Of a DNA stretch of 64,000 bases, positions 35,820-42,957 are shown piece after piece. Below the pieces are notes generated by a model. It did not search any database, was not told the origin of the DNA, and worked only from the letters and a program-made list of their open reading frames with translations. Made by a program: the position numbers and the translations under genes. The stretch is from Chryseolinea soli (GTDB lineage: Bacteria; Bacteroidota; Bacteroidia; Cytophagales; Cyclobacteriaceae), in NCBI RefSeq assembly GCF_003589925.1, contig NZ_CP032382.1, forward strand, positions 1,674,001 to 1,738,000, given 5' to 3'. How positions within the stretch are numbered: the stretch's first letter is position 1; each line of letters opens with the position of its first letter.

Positions 35820-35894
35820 AGGGTAATAGAGGAGTCGGTCGTCCTCGCTTGCTTTGGACGCAAGAGATCCCTGGTTCGAATCCGGGTTACCCTA
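35820..35894 (+). tRNA. Divergent tRNA-Pro (TGG)
   Basis: Acceptor AGGGTAA/TTACCCT, D-arm GAGG/CCTC with a ten-base loop, anticodon arm CTTGC-TTTGGAC-GCAAG with anticodon TGG, variable AGATC, T-arm CCTGG-TTCGAAT-CCGGG. The T-loop is canonical. The first pair is A1-T72 rather than the C1-G72 usual for bacterial Pro tRNA; discriminator A is normal. CCA is not encoded. Palindromic repeats begin 6 bases downstream. Confidence 0.88.
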
Positions 35895-35899
35895 CGTGG

Positions 35900-35958
35900 T
35901 CGCCGTAGCTTTAGCGAAGGCGGGCGGCGCTCGCCGAAACTTTAGCGAAGGCGAGCAT
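35900..35958. repeat. Palindromic repeat copies 1
   Basis: Two adjacent copies of a unit with core GCCGTAGCTTTAGCGAAGGC or its variant GCCGAAACTTTAGCGAAGGC. Each can fold through CGCC...GGCG ends. The same unit occurs repeatedly between the following tRNAs and was not noticed elsewhere in the window. Confidence 0.7.
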
Positions 35959-36029
35959 TGCTCACAAAGCTCTCAACGCTGGCGAGTACCACTCACCACG
36001 CTCGTTTGATGATGAGCAAAAAAGTATTT

Positions 36030-36112
36030 CGGAGAGTAGTCCGTAAGTGGGAGCGGGCCGCTCTGTAAAAGCGGTGCTTTTAGCCTTGGGTGTTCGATTC
36101 GCCCCTCTCCGA
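36030..36112 (+). tRNA. tRNA-Tyr (GTA)
   Basis: Class II tRNA with acceptor CGGAGAG/CTCTCCG, D-stem GTCC/GGGC, anticodon loop CTGTAAA with anticodon GTA, a long variable region of about 12 bases, and T-arm GGGTG-TTCGATT-CGCCC. The first pair is C1-G72, unlike the G1-C72 of normal bacterial Tyr tRNA. Discriminator A; CCA not encoded. Confidence 0.88.
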
Positions 36113-36205
36113 CTTGCCCGCCGTAGCTTTAGCGAAGGCGGGCGGCGCTCGCCGAAGCTTTAGCGAAGGCAAGCTTACTCATCGAACCATCAGCGAAGGC
36201 GAGCT
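36113..36205. repeat. Palindromic repeat copies 2
   Basis: Two full units (GCCGTAGCTTTAGCGAAGGC and GCCGAAGCTTTAGCGAAGGC) followed by a partial one ending AGCGAAGGCGAGC. They begin directly after the tRNA-Tyr 3' end. Confidence 0.7.
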
Positions 36206-36328
36206 TGCCTGAACTCGAGCGTGAGATTGTTTGCAGATGTCGGTCTGACCGTTCTGTGAGATAGTACGTTCTGGAGCGTTGATTTCTTCACGCATTTCAT
36301 AGCTCCGCTCCCGGGCCGCGGGGGCCCC

Positions 36329-36410
36329 GCATGTTCCCATCCGGGCTTAACCCTATCCGCACATGCCCATGCCAGGCCGAAGATAGGCTTAGGCCCGGAT
36401 GGGAACATGC
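36329..36410. repeat. Large stem-loop with 29-base arms
   Basis: Arms at 36329-36357 and 36382-36410 are inverted copies; the outer 18 bases (from GCATGTTCCCATCCGGGC) match perfectly and the inner 11 have two differences. The loop is 24 bases. It lies in the 400-base gap between tRNA-Tyr and tRNA-His and is not followed by a T run. It may be a folded single-stranded recombination site, a structured RNA or a mobile palindrome. No protein-coding gene is convincing in this gap. Confidence 0.65.
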
Positions 36411-36488
36411 TGGAGTTGGTGTGGGTGCGAAGTGTGGGTGTGGCTCGTACCATTCCGTTCGCCTCCGACTCATCGTGATGTGATGAGC

Positions 36489-36516
36489 AACCCGCCTTCG
36501 CTAAAGCTTCGGCGGG
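36489..36516. repeat. Palindromic repeat copy 3 (inverted)
   Basis: One unit in the opposite orientation, CCCGCCTTCGCTAAAGCTTC followed by GGCGGGTG, 11 bases before tRNA-His. Confidence 0.7.
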
Positions 36517-36526
36517 TGATATACAT

Positions 36527-36601
36527 GGTGATGTAACGCAAACTGGTTTCGCGGCGGGATTGTGGATCCCGTGTTTATGAGTTCGAGCCTCATGCATCAC
36601 C
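36527..36601 (+). tRNA. tRNA-His (GTG)
   Basis: The His-specific extra G at -1 pairs with C73. Acceptor GTGATGT/GCATCAC, D-stem CGC/GCG, anticodon arm CGGGA-TTGTGGA-TCCCG with anticodon GTG, variable TGTTT, T-arm ATGAG-TTCGAGC-CTCAT. All key identity elements for His are present. CCA not encoded. The next tRNA begins 11 bases later. Confidence 0.9.
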
Positions 36602-36612
36602 CTTATTATAAT

Positions 36613-36685
36613 TGCCCTGTCGTCTAACGGATCAGGACACGAGGCTACGAACCTCGAAGTGCAAGTTCGATTCTTGCCAGGGCAA
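36613..36685 (+). tRNA. tRNA-Arg (ACG)
   Basis: Acceptor TGCCCTG/CAGGGCA, D-stem GTC/GAC with loop TAACGGATCAG, anticodon arm CGAGG-CTACGAA-CCTCG with anticodon ACG, variable AAGT, T-arm GCAAG-TTCGATT-CTTGC. Anticodon ACG would be edited to ICG by TadA and read CGN codons. The first pair is T1-A72 rather than G1-C72. Discriminator A; CCA not encoded. Confidence 0.9.
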
Positions 36686-36687
36686 CA

Positions 36688-36712
36688 CCTTCGCTAAAGC
36701 TTCGGCGAGCGA
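36688..36712. repeat. Palindromic repeat copy 4, running into tRNA-Ser
   Basis: CCTTCGCTAAAGCTTCGGCG followed by AGCGA. Its end overlaps the expected 5' acceptor strand of the next tRNA. Confidence 0.65.
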
Positions 36713-36796
36713 GGCAGGCAGACATTGGTTCGCTGCACTGTCCTGCTAAGACAGGTCCCGGGCTATGGGATGAAGGTTCGATTCCTTCGCTCTCCG
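36709..36796 (+). tRNA. tRNA-Ser (GCT) with defective 5' acceptor strand
   Basis: D-arm GCAG-ACATTGGTTCG-CTGC, anticodon arm CTGTC-CTGCTAA-GACAG with anticodon GCT, a long variable arm and T-arm GAAGG-TTCGATT-CCTTC are all good. The 3' acceptor strand is GCTCTCC with discriminator G. The 5' strand expected as GGAGAGC is GCGAGGC here, so several pairs are lost. The palindromic repeat just upstream seems to have replaced or overwritten the original 5' end. It may be inactive unless processed unusually. Confidence 0.7.
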
Positions 36797-36821
36797 CTTA
36801 AGTCTTTGAGTAATTATACAT

Positions 36822-36905
36822 GGAGGGTACCCGGCCGGATGAGGAGCTTGTCTTGAAAACAAGTAGCGGTTAACCCCGTTGTGAGTTCGAGTCTCACACC
36901 CTCTA
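36822..36905 (+). tRNA. tRNA-Ser (TGA)
   Basis: Acceptor GGAGGGT/ACCCTCT with G1-T72 wobble, anticodon arm CTTGT-CTTGAAA-ACAAG with anticodon TGA, a long variable arm AGCGG-TTAA-CCCCGTT, T-arm GTGAG-TTCGAGT-CTCAC. The D-arm is short (CC/GG). Discriminator A instead of the G usual for bacterial Ser. CCA not encoded. Last tRNA of the array. Confidence 0.88.
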
Positions 36906-36907
36906 CT

Positions 36908-36985
36908 CCCGCCGTAGCTTTAGCGAAGGCGAGCTCGCCCGTCGAAGAAGACTTACCCATCGAAACTTTAGCAAGGCGAGTTCAA
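36908..36985. repeat. Palindromic repeat copies 5
   Basis: One unit GCCGTAGCTTTAGCGAAGGC plus a decayed copy (GAAACTTTAGCAAGGCGAG). They close the tRNA array, just before the convergent permease gene. Confidence 0.6.
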
Positions 36986-37009
36986 TCGTCGAACTTATTC
37001 AAAGCCGAC

Positions 37010-39622
37010 TTATTCATATTTCAAACTATCCGAAGGATTCGCGCGACTGGCCCTCAGGGACTGCCAGCCCACGGGCATCAGCGTCATCATCAAAGTTATC
37101 CCACCGGCGATGGCAAATACAATCCAGGGTATTTCAATGTGATTGGTGTACCGCTCCAAAAACAATTGCATGATGTACCATGCTATCGGAGCCGCCACCC
37201 CAAACGCGACCGTTACCAACACCAGAAAATTTCCGGAGAGCAACAACAGTATACTCGAAACGCTTGCCCCCAGCACTTTACGGATGCCAATCTCCTTCGT
37301 GCGGCGCGTGCACACGAACGAGACCAATCCATATAATCCCAGGCAACCGATGAAGATGCCTACGCCGGCAAAGGCGGTGAGCATGTGTGAGAATTTGTTC
37401 TCGTCGTCATAGAATGTGCGCAACTCGGTGTCCAGAAATGTGTACTGGAAATAGTTGTCGGGAAATTCCTGTGTCCAGTATTTACCGATGAGGGCGATAG
37501 CTTCTTGTGCCGCCGACGGGTCGATGCGGACGCTGGCGAGAGAAAAATGGTTCTTGCGAAAAGAATAAAGATGCGGAACGATGCCTGACTTCAGGCTTTG
37601 CGAATGATAGTTCTTTACGACACCGATCACGGTCCGTGGCACAGCATTGTCGCCCTCCGAGAGCTTGGTCCCGATAGCCTCATCCGGCGTAGCAAAGCCC
37701 AAGGCCGCGGCGGCCTGTTCATTGATCATGACCACAGGGTTTGTCTTGGAGGTATCGTTCGCCTGAAACATGCGGCCGGCCAACAGCGGGATCTTGTAGA
37801 ACCGGAAATAGCTGGTGTCTACAAATTGCAACCGGAAGGTAGCCGCGCCGTTGGCTAAACCCGGATGCTTGATGGTCCACCACCACCAGTTGCGCGTGCT
37901 CGAGGGTGACGTGAGTCCGAAGGTCACGTCCTGGATCACGGGGTGTTTCAACAGTTGCTGCCGCAGGTGTTCGCGTTTCACTTCGTCGCCGCCATCGGGC
38001 ATGTCGATGGTGATTACCGATTTCGTATCAAAACCCAAATCCTGTGTGTGGAAATACTGCATTTGCTTCAAGGCGATCAGCATGCAGATCACCATCACCT
38101 GGGCAATACCAAATTGAAAGACCACCAGGGCCTGGCGCAAAGAAATGCCCCGGGCCGAAAGCGCTGCCAGCTTATTGCGCATGACGCTCATTGGCTGGAA
38201 GCCTGACAAAATCAGTGCCGGGTAAAATCCGGAGGCAAATGTTACGGCAAGTCCCGTGATCAACAAAAAAACAAACGTGTTGCCGTTCCACACCGGTGAC
38301 CCAGCGATGTGCGTGTTTAAAAGATAATCCATGCGCCCCACCAACAATGTCGCCATTCCACCCGCGATCACCTCCGCCATCAACACAATGACGGCGGTCT
38401 CGACAAAGAACTGACACACCAGCGCCGCGCGACTACTCCCCAGGATCTTGCGAACGGCAATCTCGCGGCTGCGCTGCACAGATTGCACGGTGGCGAGGTT
38501 CACAAAATTGATGCAGGCAATGACCAACACAAAAAGCCCGATGTAGAAAAGTGTATCGGGTAGCCAGTGCGGCATGATGTAATTATACGTATCGTTGTCC
38601 TCATTGAAGTGCATCTCCGAAAAAGGCAGGAGTTTGAAATAGGTATACTGCCCGTTTTCTTTGTGGAGTTCAGCTTGCTTTTTTAATTGCGCCTCTACAC
38701 TCGCAGGGTCCACGCCTGCTTTCAACATGACATAACCGTGATGACTGGAGTCGCCGCCGCCCCAGTTGTTTTCATCCGATTGCCACCCCGCATAAAGGGA
38801 CAGGGTCTTATAGGAGGTAATAAATTGAAATTGGAATTCCGAATTGGCGGGTGCTTTTTGAATGATGCCCGTAACCGTAAGATCGTACGCATTGTCGTAG
38901 CGCACCGTTTTTCCCATGGCGCCCTCGGGAAACAACCGGCGGGCCGTTGGCTCATCCAAAACCAACTGGTAAGGCTGGGACAGGGATTTGTCCGGCGATC
39001 CAGCGATCCATTTTATGTCCAGCGTTTTCATGAATTCCGGCGTGACATAGAAGCTGTGTTCCTGTTGCAGGTTCTCATTCCTTACCTTGATCACGTTTGG
39101 ATTCCAAAACAACGCCGCCGACGCACTCTCCACCCCACTGTTTTCTCTCAAAAACTTTATCACGGCACCGGGCACATGCGAGGTGGGCTCATTGAATTTA
39201 TCATAACTCATGACCTGGTACATTCGCTCCGCGCCCGGATATTGCCGGTCGAAGCTATTCTCGAAGCGGACCACCCAATACATCATCAGAAAGGTGGCAA
39301 GCCCCAGGGCGAGACCCGCAATGTTCAGGGCGGCATACGTACGGTTGCGCAGCGTGTTCCGCCAGGCCACGATAATAAAGTTCTTCAGCATAGCGCGTTG
39401 GATAAAAGGTGAAGCGAAGGTGTTTCTTAAAATAATACCTGGTCTGAAAAATCGAATGGCTTGACGTGCAAATCGCCGCCGTGCCTTCCGCACACCCACC
39501 ACCTCAACGTCTGCGTCGAATGCCTCCAGCAAGTCGCCTTCGATGCCCTCGTACAATTGCGAGGGGCAGAACCACTTCAAAAAACGAAGGGCCAGGCGCG
39601 GCGGATCGATTTTTTGGGACAT
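37010..39622 (-). CDS. FtsX-type ABC permease with N-terminal prefix domain
   Basis: 870 residues. Residues 1-85 are the permease prefix domain (RLALRFLKWFC, IEGDLLEAFD, FRPGII). Then TM1 (about 105-125), a periplasmic domain, a middle TM block with ACINFVNLATVQSVQRSREI and AVRKILGSSRAAL, FASGFYPALILSGFQP, a second periplasmic domain, and the C-terminal block TRRTKEIGIRKVLGASVS. It ends DSLKYE. The PadR regulator gene is 3 bases upstream, so the regulator and permease form one operon, a frequent pairing for prefix-domain permeases. Substrate unknown. Confidence 0.9.
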   Translation of the reverse strand: MSQKIDPPRLALRFLKWFCPSQLYEGIEGDLLEAFDADVEVVGVRKARRRFARQAIRFFRPGIILRNTFASPFIQRAMLKNFIIVAWRNTLRNRTYAALNIAGLALGLATFLMMYWVVRFENSFDRQYPGAERMYQVMSYDKFNEPTSHVPGAVIKFLRENSGVESASAALFWNPNVIKVRNENLQQEHSFYVTPEFMKTLDIKWIAGSPDKSLSQPYQLVLDEPTARRLFPEGAMGKTVRYDNAYDLTVTGIIQKAPANSEFQFQFITSYKTLSLYAGWQSDENNWGGGDSSHHGYVMLKAGVDPASVEAQLKKQAELHKENGQYTYFKLLPFSEMHFNEDNDTYNYIMPHWLPDTLFYIGLFVLVIACINFVNLATVQSVQRSREIAVRKILGSSRAALVCQFFVETAVIVLMAEVIAGGMATLLVGRMDYLLNTHIAGSPVWNGNTFVFLLITGLAVTFASGFYPALILSGFQPMSVMRNKLAALSARGISLRQALVVFQFGIAQVMVICMLIALKQMQYFHTQDLGFDTKSVITIDMPDGGDEVKREHLRQQLLKHPVIQDVTFGLTSPSSTRNWWWWTIKHPGLANGAATFRLQFVDTSYFRFYKIPLLAGRMFQANDTSKTNPVVMINEQAAAALGFATPDEAIGTKLSEGDNAVPRTVIGVVKNYHSQSLKSGIVPHLYSFRKNHFSLASVRIDPSAAQEAIALIGKYWTQEFPDNYFQYTFLDTELRTFYDDENKFSHMLTAFAGVGIFIGCLGLYGLVSFVCTRRTKEIGIRKVLGASVSSILLLLSGNFLVLVTVAFGVAAPIAWYIMQLFLERYTNHIEIPWIVFAIAGGITLMMTLMPVGWQSLRASRANPSDSLKYE

Positions 39623-39625
39623 AGC

Positions 39626-39958
39626 CTACCGCCCCGCGAATTTAAGTTGAGGAATAAGCTTCCAAAGATCGGTGCGCATCTCCTTGATGGCGCGCAACAT
39701 GGCCAGGCCCGCATTGGTGATGGTGAAAATGCGCTTGCGTCTTCCACCACGGGCGTTGGTGGCACCGCCCATCTTCGATTTGATGAGGCCTTTATCCTCA
39801 AGGCGATAGAGCGTGACGTGAACGGCACTTAGCAGCACCTCGCGGCCGGCGCGTTCCTTTATTTCGCCGACAATCGCGTTGCCGTATGCTTCCTCCTGCA
39901 GAATGCCCACCATGGTCAGCACCAGTTCCTCAAATTCGCCCAGGTATTCTTTCCCCAT
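39626..39958 (-). CDS. PadR-family transcriptional regulator
   Basis: 110 residues, the size of the short PadR class. The winged helix is clear: ELVLTMVGILQEEAYGNAIV, the recognition helix LSAVHVTLYRLEDKGLI and the wing GGRRKRIFTITNAG. It is encoded 3 bases upstream of the prefix-domain permease and most likely represses this two-gene operon. The ligand is unknown. Confidence 0.9.
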   Translation of the reverse strand: MGKEYLGEFEELVLTMVGILQEEAYGNAIVGEIKERAGREVLLSAVHVTLYRLEDKGLIKSKMGGATNARGGRRKRIFTITNAGLAMLRAIKEMRTDLWKLIPQLKFAGR

Positions 39959-40240
39959 TTGTATGTATTTTGTTAAAGTAATATACGGCTTGTCTTTCTA
40001 TTTGTTAGCATTTTGCTAAAGATATTTTTTTAAGTTCATCAAAAATTGCAAGCGCGGCGCAGCCAAACCCGGTCCGTTCTCTGAAAAGTGCAGGTTTTAC
40101 AAATTCAGTAGAGGATTTCACTTTATTTAAATGAACCTGTCCGGATTTCGAGACCCTCGTTGTCTTTAGGACATGAAGCCATTTATCTCGTTCCGGCTTT
40201 ACGGATTTTGAATTACTTTATAACTTACATAACACAATTT

Positions 40241-40600
40241 ATGACTATGGAAAAATTCATGCTGATCATTCGCGAAGACCTGAAACGCATCGGTGCGCTG
40301 ACCGACGAGGAGCGCTTCTCCAATATGCCTGAGCAAATGGAGTGGATCAAGTCTATCGCCGAGTCGGGCAACTATGTCACGGGAGAACCGCTGGAAATTC
40401 GGGGGCGTTATGTGAGCAAGAACGAAGTGCTGTCGGACGGACCGTTCATTGAAGCGAAGGAAGGCATTGCCGGCTACGACATGATCATGGCCGAGAACAT
40501 CGATCAGGCCGTTGCCATCGCGCAGATGTGTCCCTTGGTGATGAAGGGCGTGGCCGTTATTGAGGTGAGACCCGTGAGCATGCTCGACACGCTTTCGTAG
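40241..40600 (+). CDS. YCII-related DGPF protein
   Basis: 119 residues from the ATG at 40241 (MTMEKFMLIIRED); the frame extends upstream but without family similarity. The DGPF motif is present (EVLSDGPFIEAKEGIAGYDM), as are the flanking strands FMLIIRED and VEVRPVSML-like IEVRPVSML. DGPF proteins are known partners of ECF42 sigma factors, encoded together in many genomes. The sigma factor gene follows 36 bases downstream. Exact biochemical role unknown. Confidence 0.9.
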   Translation: MTMEKFMLIIREDLKRIGALTDEERFSNMPEQMEWIKSIAESGNYVTGEPLEIRGRYVSKNEVLSDGPFIEAKEGIAGYDMIMAENIDQAVAIAQMCPLVMKGVAVIEVRPVSMLDTLS

Positions 40601-40636
40601 CCTTAGCAACGCAATTCACAAAGACAAGAACAACCG

Positions 40637-41875
40637 ATGGCCAGCATAGAGCAAGCCGTAGACAAACTTTACAAAGATCATTTTGGAAAAATGGTCGGCG
40701 TCTTGCTCTATGCCTCGCGCGACATCGACCCCGAAACGGCCGAAGATCTTGTCCAGGATTCCTTTTCCGCGGCACTCACCGATTGGAAAAGCAACGGCAT
40801 ACCTCTCAATCCCGCGGGGTGGATCTACAAAGTGTGCCGCAACAAGGCGCTCAACAAAATCAAAAAAGAAAAACGCACGGAGGGCCTCAACGAAAATACA
40901 TTCCAGGAATCCGTAGAGATCCGTTTTTCCGAATCCGCTTTGGACGATCAACAGTTGAAACTATTATTTGCCTGCGCTCATCCCGATCTATCACCCAAAG
41001 TGCAGGTGGTGATCACGTTAAAATATGTTGTCAACCTGAAAGTAGACGCCATCGCCGGTGTGTTGGGCATGACGGTGGACGGCGTGGATAAATTGTTGCT
41101 CCGGGCACGGCAAAAGATCAGGGACGAAAAGATCCTGCTGGAGGAGCCTCCACCCGCGGCCCTGCGACCGCGATTGCCCATCGTCCACAAGATCATCTAT
41201 CTCATCTTTAATGAAGGATACAAGTCGTTCCGCGGCACGGAAATTATACGCGAAGAACTATGCGAAGAAGCGCTGTTGCTGAACAAAGCCCTCATGGACG
41301 CCCACCTGGGCAACAAACACACCGCAGCACTTCACGCCCTCATGTTGTTCAACAGTGCCCGCTTCAAATCCCGCTTCGGTCTTTCTGGCGAGTTGCTGAA
41401 CCTTGAAGAGCAGGATCGCTCGCTTTGGGACAAAGCCTTGATCCAATTGGGCAACGACTTTCTTCATACGTCAAAAGGCGAGGAGATCACTTCCTTTCAC
41501 CTGGAAGCCTCCATAGCATTCCTGCACTGCAGAGCCCATTCGTTTGCCGACACCGACTGGACTACGATCACACAATTGTATGCGCGGTTGCTCAAAGAGC
41601 ATCCCAACCCTTTTGTGGAGCTGAACTATGCCATCGCGCTTTTTTATTCCGGGCAAAGGCTGAAGGCGTTTCAAATCTTGCATGCACTGGAGCGTCAACC
41701 CATTCTAAATCAATACTACTTATTGAACGCGGCGCTTGGAAAACTACATCACCTCGAAGGTCAAGACGATCTGGCGACGCAATACTTAAAGAAGGCCCAT
41801 GAACAAACGGGGGTTGCAAAAGAGCGGGAACTTATTCAGAAGATGATACTCGAAATCGAGACCGGCGAGTCATAA
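40637..41875 (+). CDS. ECF42-type RNA polymerase sigma factor
   Basis: 412 residues. The sigma2 region (KLYKDHFGKMVGVLLYASRD, then AEDLVQDSFSAALTDW and PAGWIYKVCRNKALNKIKKE) and sigma4 region (VVITLKYVVNLKVDAIAGVL, then VDKLLLRARQKIRDE) are followed by about 230 residues of helical, TPR-like extension, beginning RLPIVHKIIYLIFNEGYKS. This long C-terminal extension and the adjacent DGPF gene define the ECF42 group. It has no obvious anti-sigma factor; in ECF42 the extension itself is thought to control activity. Confidence 0.92.
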   Translation: MASIEQAVDKLYKDHFGKMVGVLLYASRDIDPETAEDLVQDSFSAALTDWKSNGIPLNPAGWIYKVCRNKALNKIKKEKRTEGLNENTFQESVEIRFSESALDDQQLKLLFACAHPDLSPKVQVVITLKYVVNLKVDAIAGVLGMTVDGVDKLLLRARQKIRDEKILLEEPPPAALRPRLPIVHKIIYLIFNEGYKSFRGTEIIREELCEEALLLNKALMDAHLGNKHTAALHALMLFNSARFKSRFGLSGELLNLEEQDRSLWDKALIQLGNDFLHTSKGEEITSFHLEASIAFLHCRAHSFADTDWTTITQLYARLLKEHPNPFVELNYAIALFYSGQRLKAFQILHALERQPILNQYYLLNAALGKLHHLEGQDDLATQYLKKAHEQTGVAKERELIQKMILEIETGES

Positions 41876-41898
41876 TAGCGCATCCTCGACACGGTAAC

Positions 41899-42957
41899 CT
41901 ATGAGGTGAATTCGCTTCTGATTTTCACCAGTAATTCTTCGCAAAGTTCACCGTCGGGAGTCTCGGGTAAATCAGAATGCTTAAACAGTTCGTCCACCAT
42001 TTGCATTTTCTCATCGGCCTGCTGCAACAGATCATCATACGCAAACTCCCCGGCGCGGATGCGCAAGAGCCATTCCCGGTCGGGGCGCCTCACGTTCACC
42101 ATATTGAAGCGGGCGATTTCTTCCGCCATATTCAACAAGCGAAAAACATGCATCATGTTCTTGGCGTCATAGTTCTTTCCATGCTCAACGGTATTTTCAT
42201 AGCGCGCTTCATTTCTCTGGTCCACCCATTCCCAATATTGTTTGTATTCTTTACAATACACGGTGTAGCCGTCCTTATTAAAGTATAGCGTCGCAGCAGG
42301 AGTGAGGCCCTCGGGAACCGAGCTCAGCGACACCTCATCGGATCGTTCGCTGGAACAGATTCCACGGAAAGGCTGCGTGGGCGACGGCCCGAACAACGCA
42401 TAGATGTCACGCATATGGTTTATACTTACCAGGCCACACTCTTCTTGCCGATAGTGCATGTTACTTAACCATTCGCTTGCCGGGACCGAGCCTTGCCCTT
42501 GAACAACATAACAGAAATCCAAAACCGTCTTTCGTTTCTTGTCCAACGGATTCAGTATCTTTTTATTCAGACCCCTCGCTTTCTTGATTTGAGCATACGC
42601 ATATTGCCCAAAGGTTTGATTGCAAAGCCGGGATAAAAAAAATTCCGGCCGGATCAAATCCATGCTGGGATGACGGTAAAGAATGCAATCCGCCGGAGTG
42701 TTTAAAAGCTCCAGGATATTGGGATTATTTTTTAACAACAGGTCGACGAACTTCCAGATCTCATAGTACATCTCATCATTTGTGGCGTTATTGATCTGAT
42801 CGGTATACGTCAATCCATAAAATTCTTCCTTGGGCAAGACAAACACGCCTTTTATATCGGTGTCGGAATGTGGCAAGGCCAGGCCATAGGCCTGGCTACC
42901 ACTGATGCACTTGAACAAAATGCTGGAAGAATCTTTCTGTAATTCTTGTAACGTCAT
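41899..42957 (-). CDS. Polymerase-beta-like nucleotidyltransferase
   Basis: 352 residues. The nucleotidyltransferase active-site pattern is present: SGSQAYGLALPHSDTDIKGV, with GS and the Asp-x-Asp metal ligands. It belongs to the COG3541-like group of nucleotidyltransferases (E. coli-type predicted NTases). A 24-residue polar stretch (around SSERSDEVSLSSVPEG) interrupts the middle and looks like an inserted repeat. It overlaps the upstream homologue's stop codon by 4 bases, so both are translationally coupled. The substrate is unknown; RNA ends are a reasonable guess from the RNA-repair genes nearby. Confidence 0.83.
   Translation of the reverse strand: MTLQELQKDSSSILFKCISGSQAYGLALPHSDTDIKGVFVLPKEEFYGLTYTDQINNATNDEMYYEIWKFVDLLLKNNPNILELLNTPADCILYRHPSMDLIRPEFFLSRLCNQTFGQYAYAQIKKARGLNKKILNPLDKKRKTVLDFCYVVQGQGSVPASEWLSNMHYRQEECGLVSINHMRDIYALFGPSPTQPFRGICSSERSDEVSLSSVPEGLTPAATLYFNKDGYTVYCKEYKQYWEWVDQRNEARYENTVEHGKNYDAKNMMHVFRLLNMAEEIARFNMVNVRRPDREWLLRIRAGEFAYDDLLQQADEKMQMVDELFKHSDLPETPDGELCEELLVKIRSEFTS

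Noticed and set aside
36190-36600. Minus-strand ORF of 136 codons across the tRNA-Tyr/tRNA-His gap
   Set aside because: It covers the large hairpin, a palindromic repeat and tRNA-His in antisense, and its product is low in hydrophobic pattern. More likely a by-product of GC-rich repeats.
35900-36985. Repeats considered as a CRISPR array
   Set aside because: Units are palindromic, change orientation, have irregular spacing and the spacers are tRNA genes. No cas genes are nearby.
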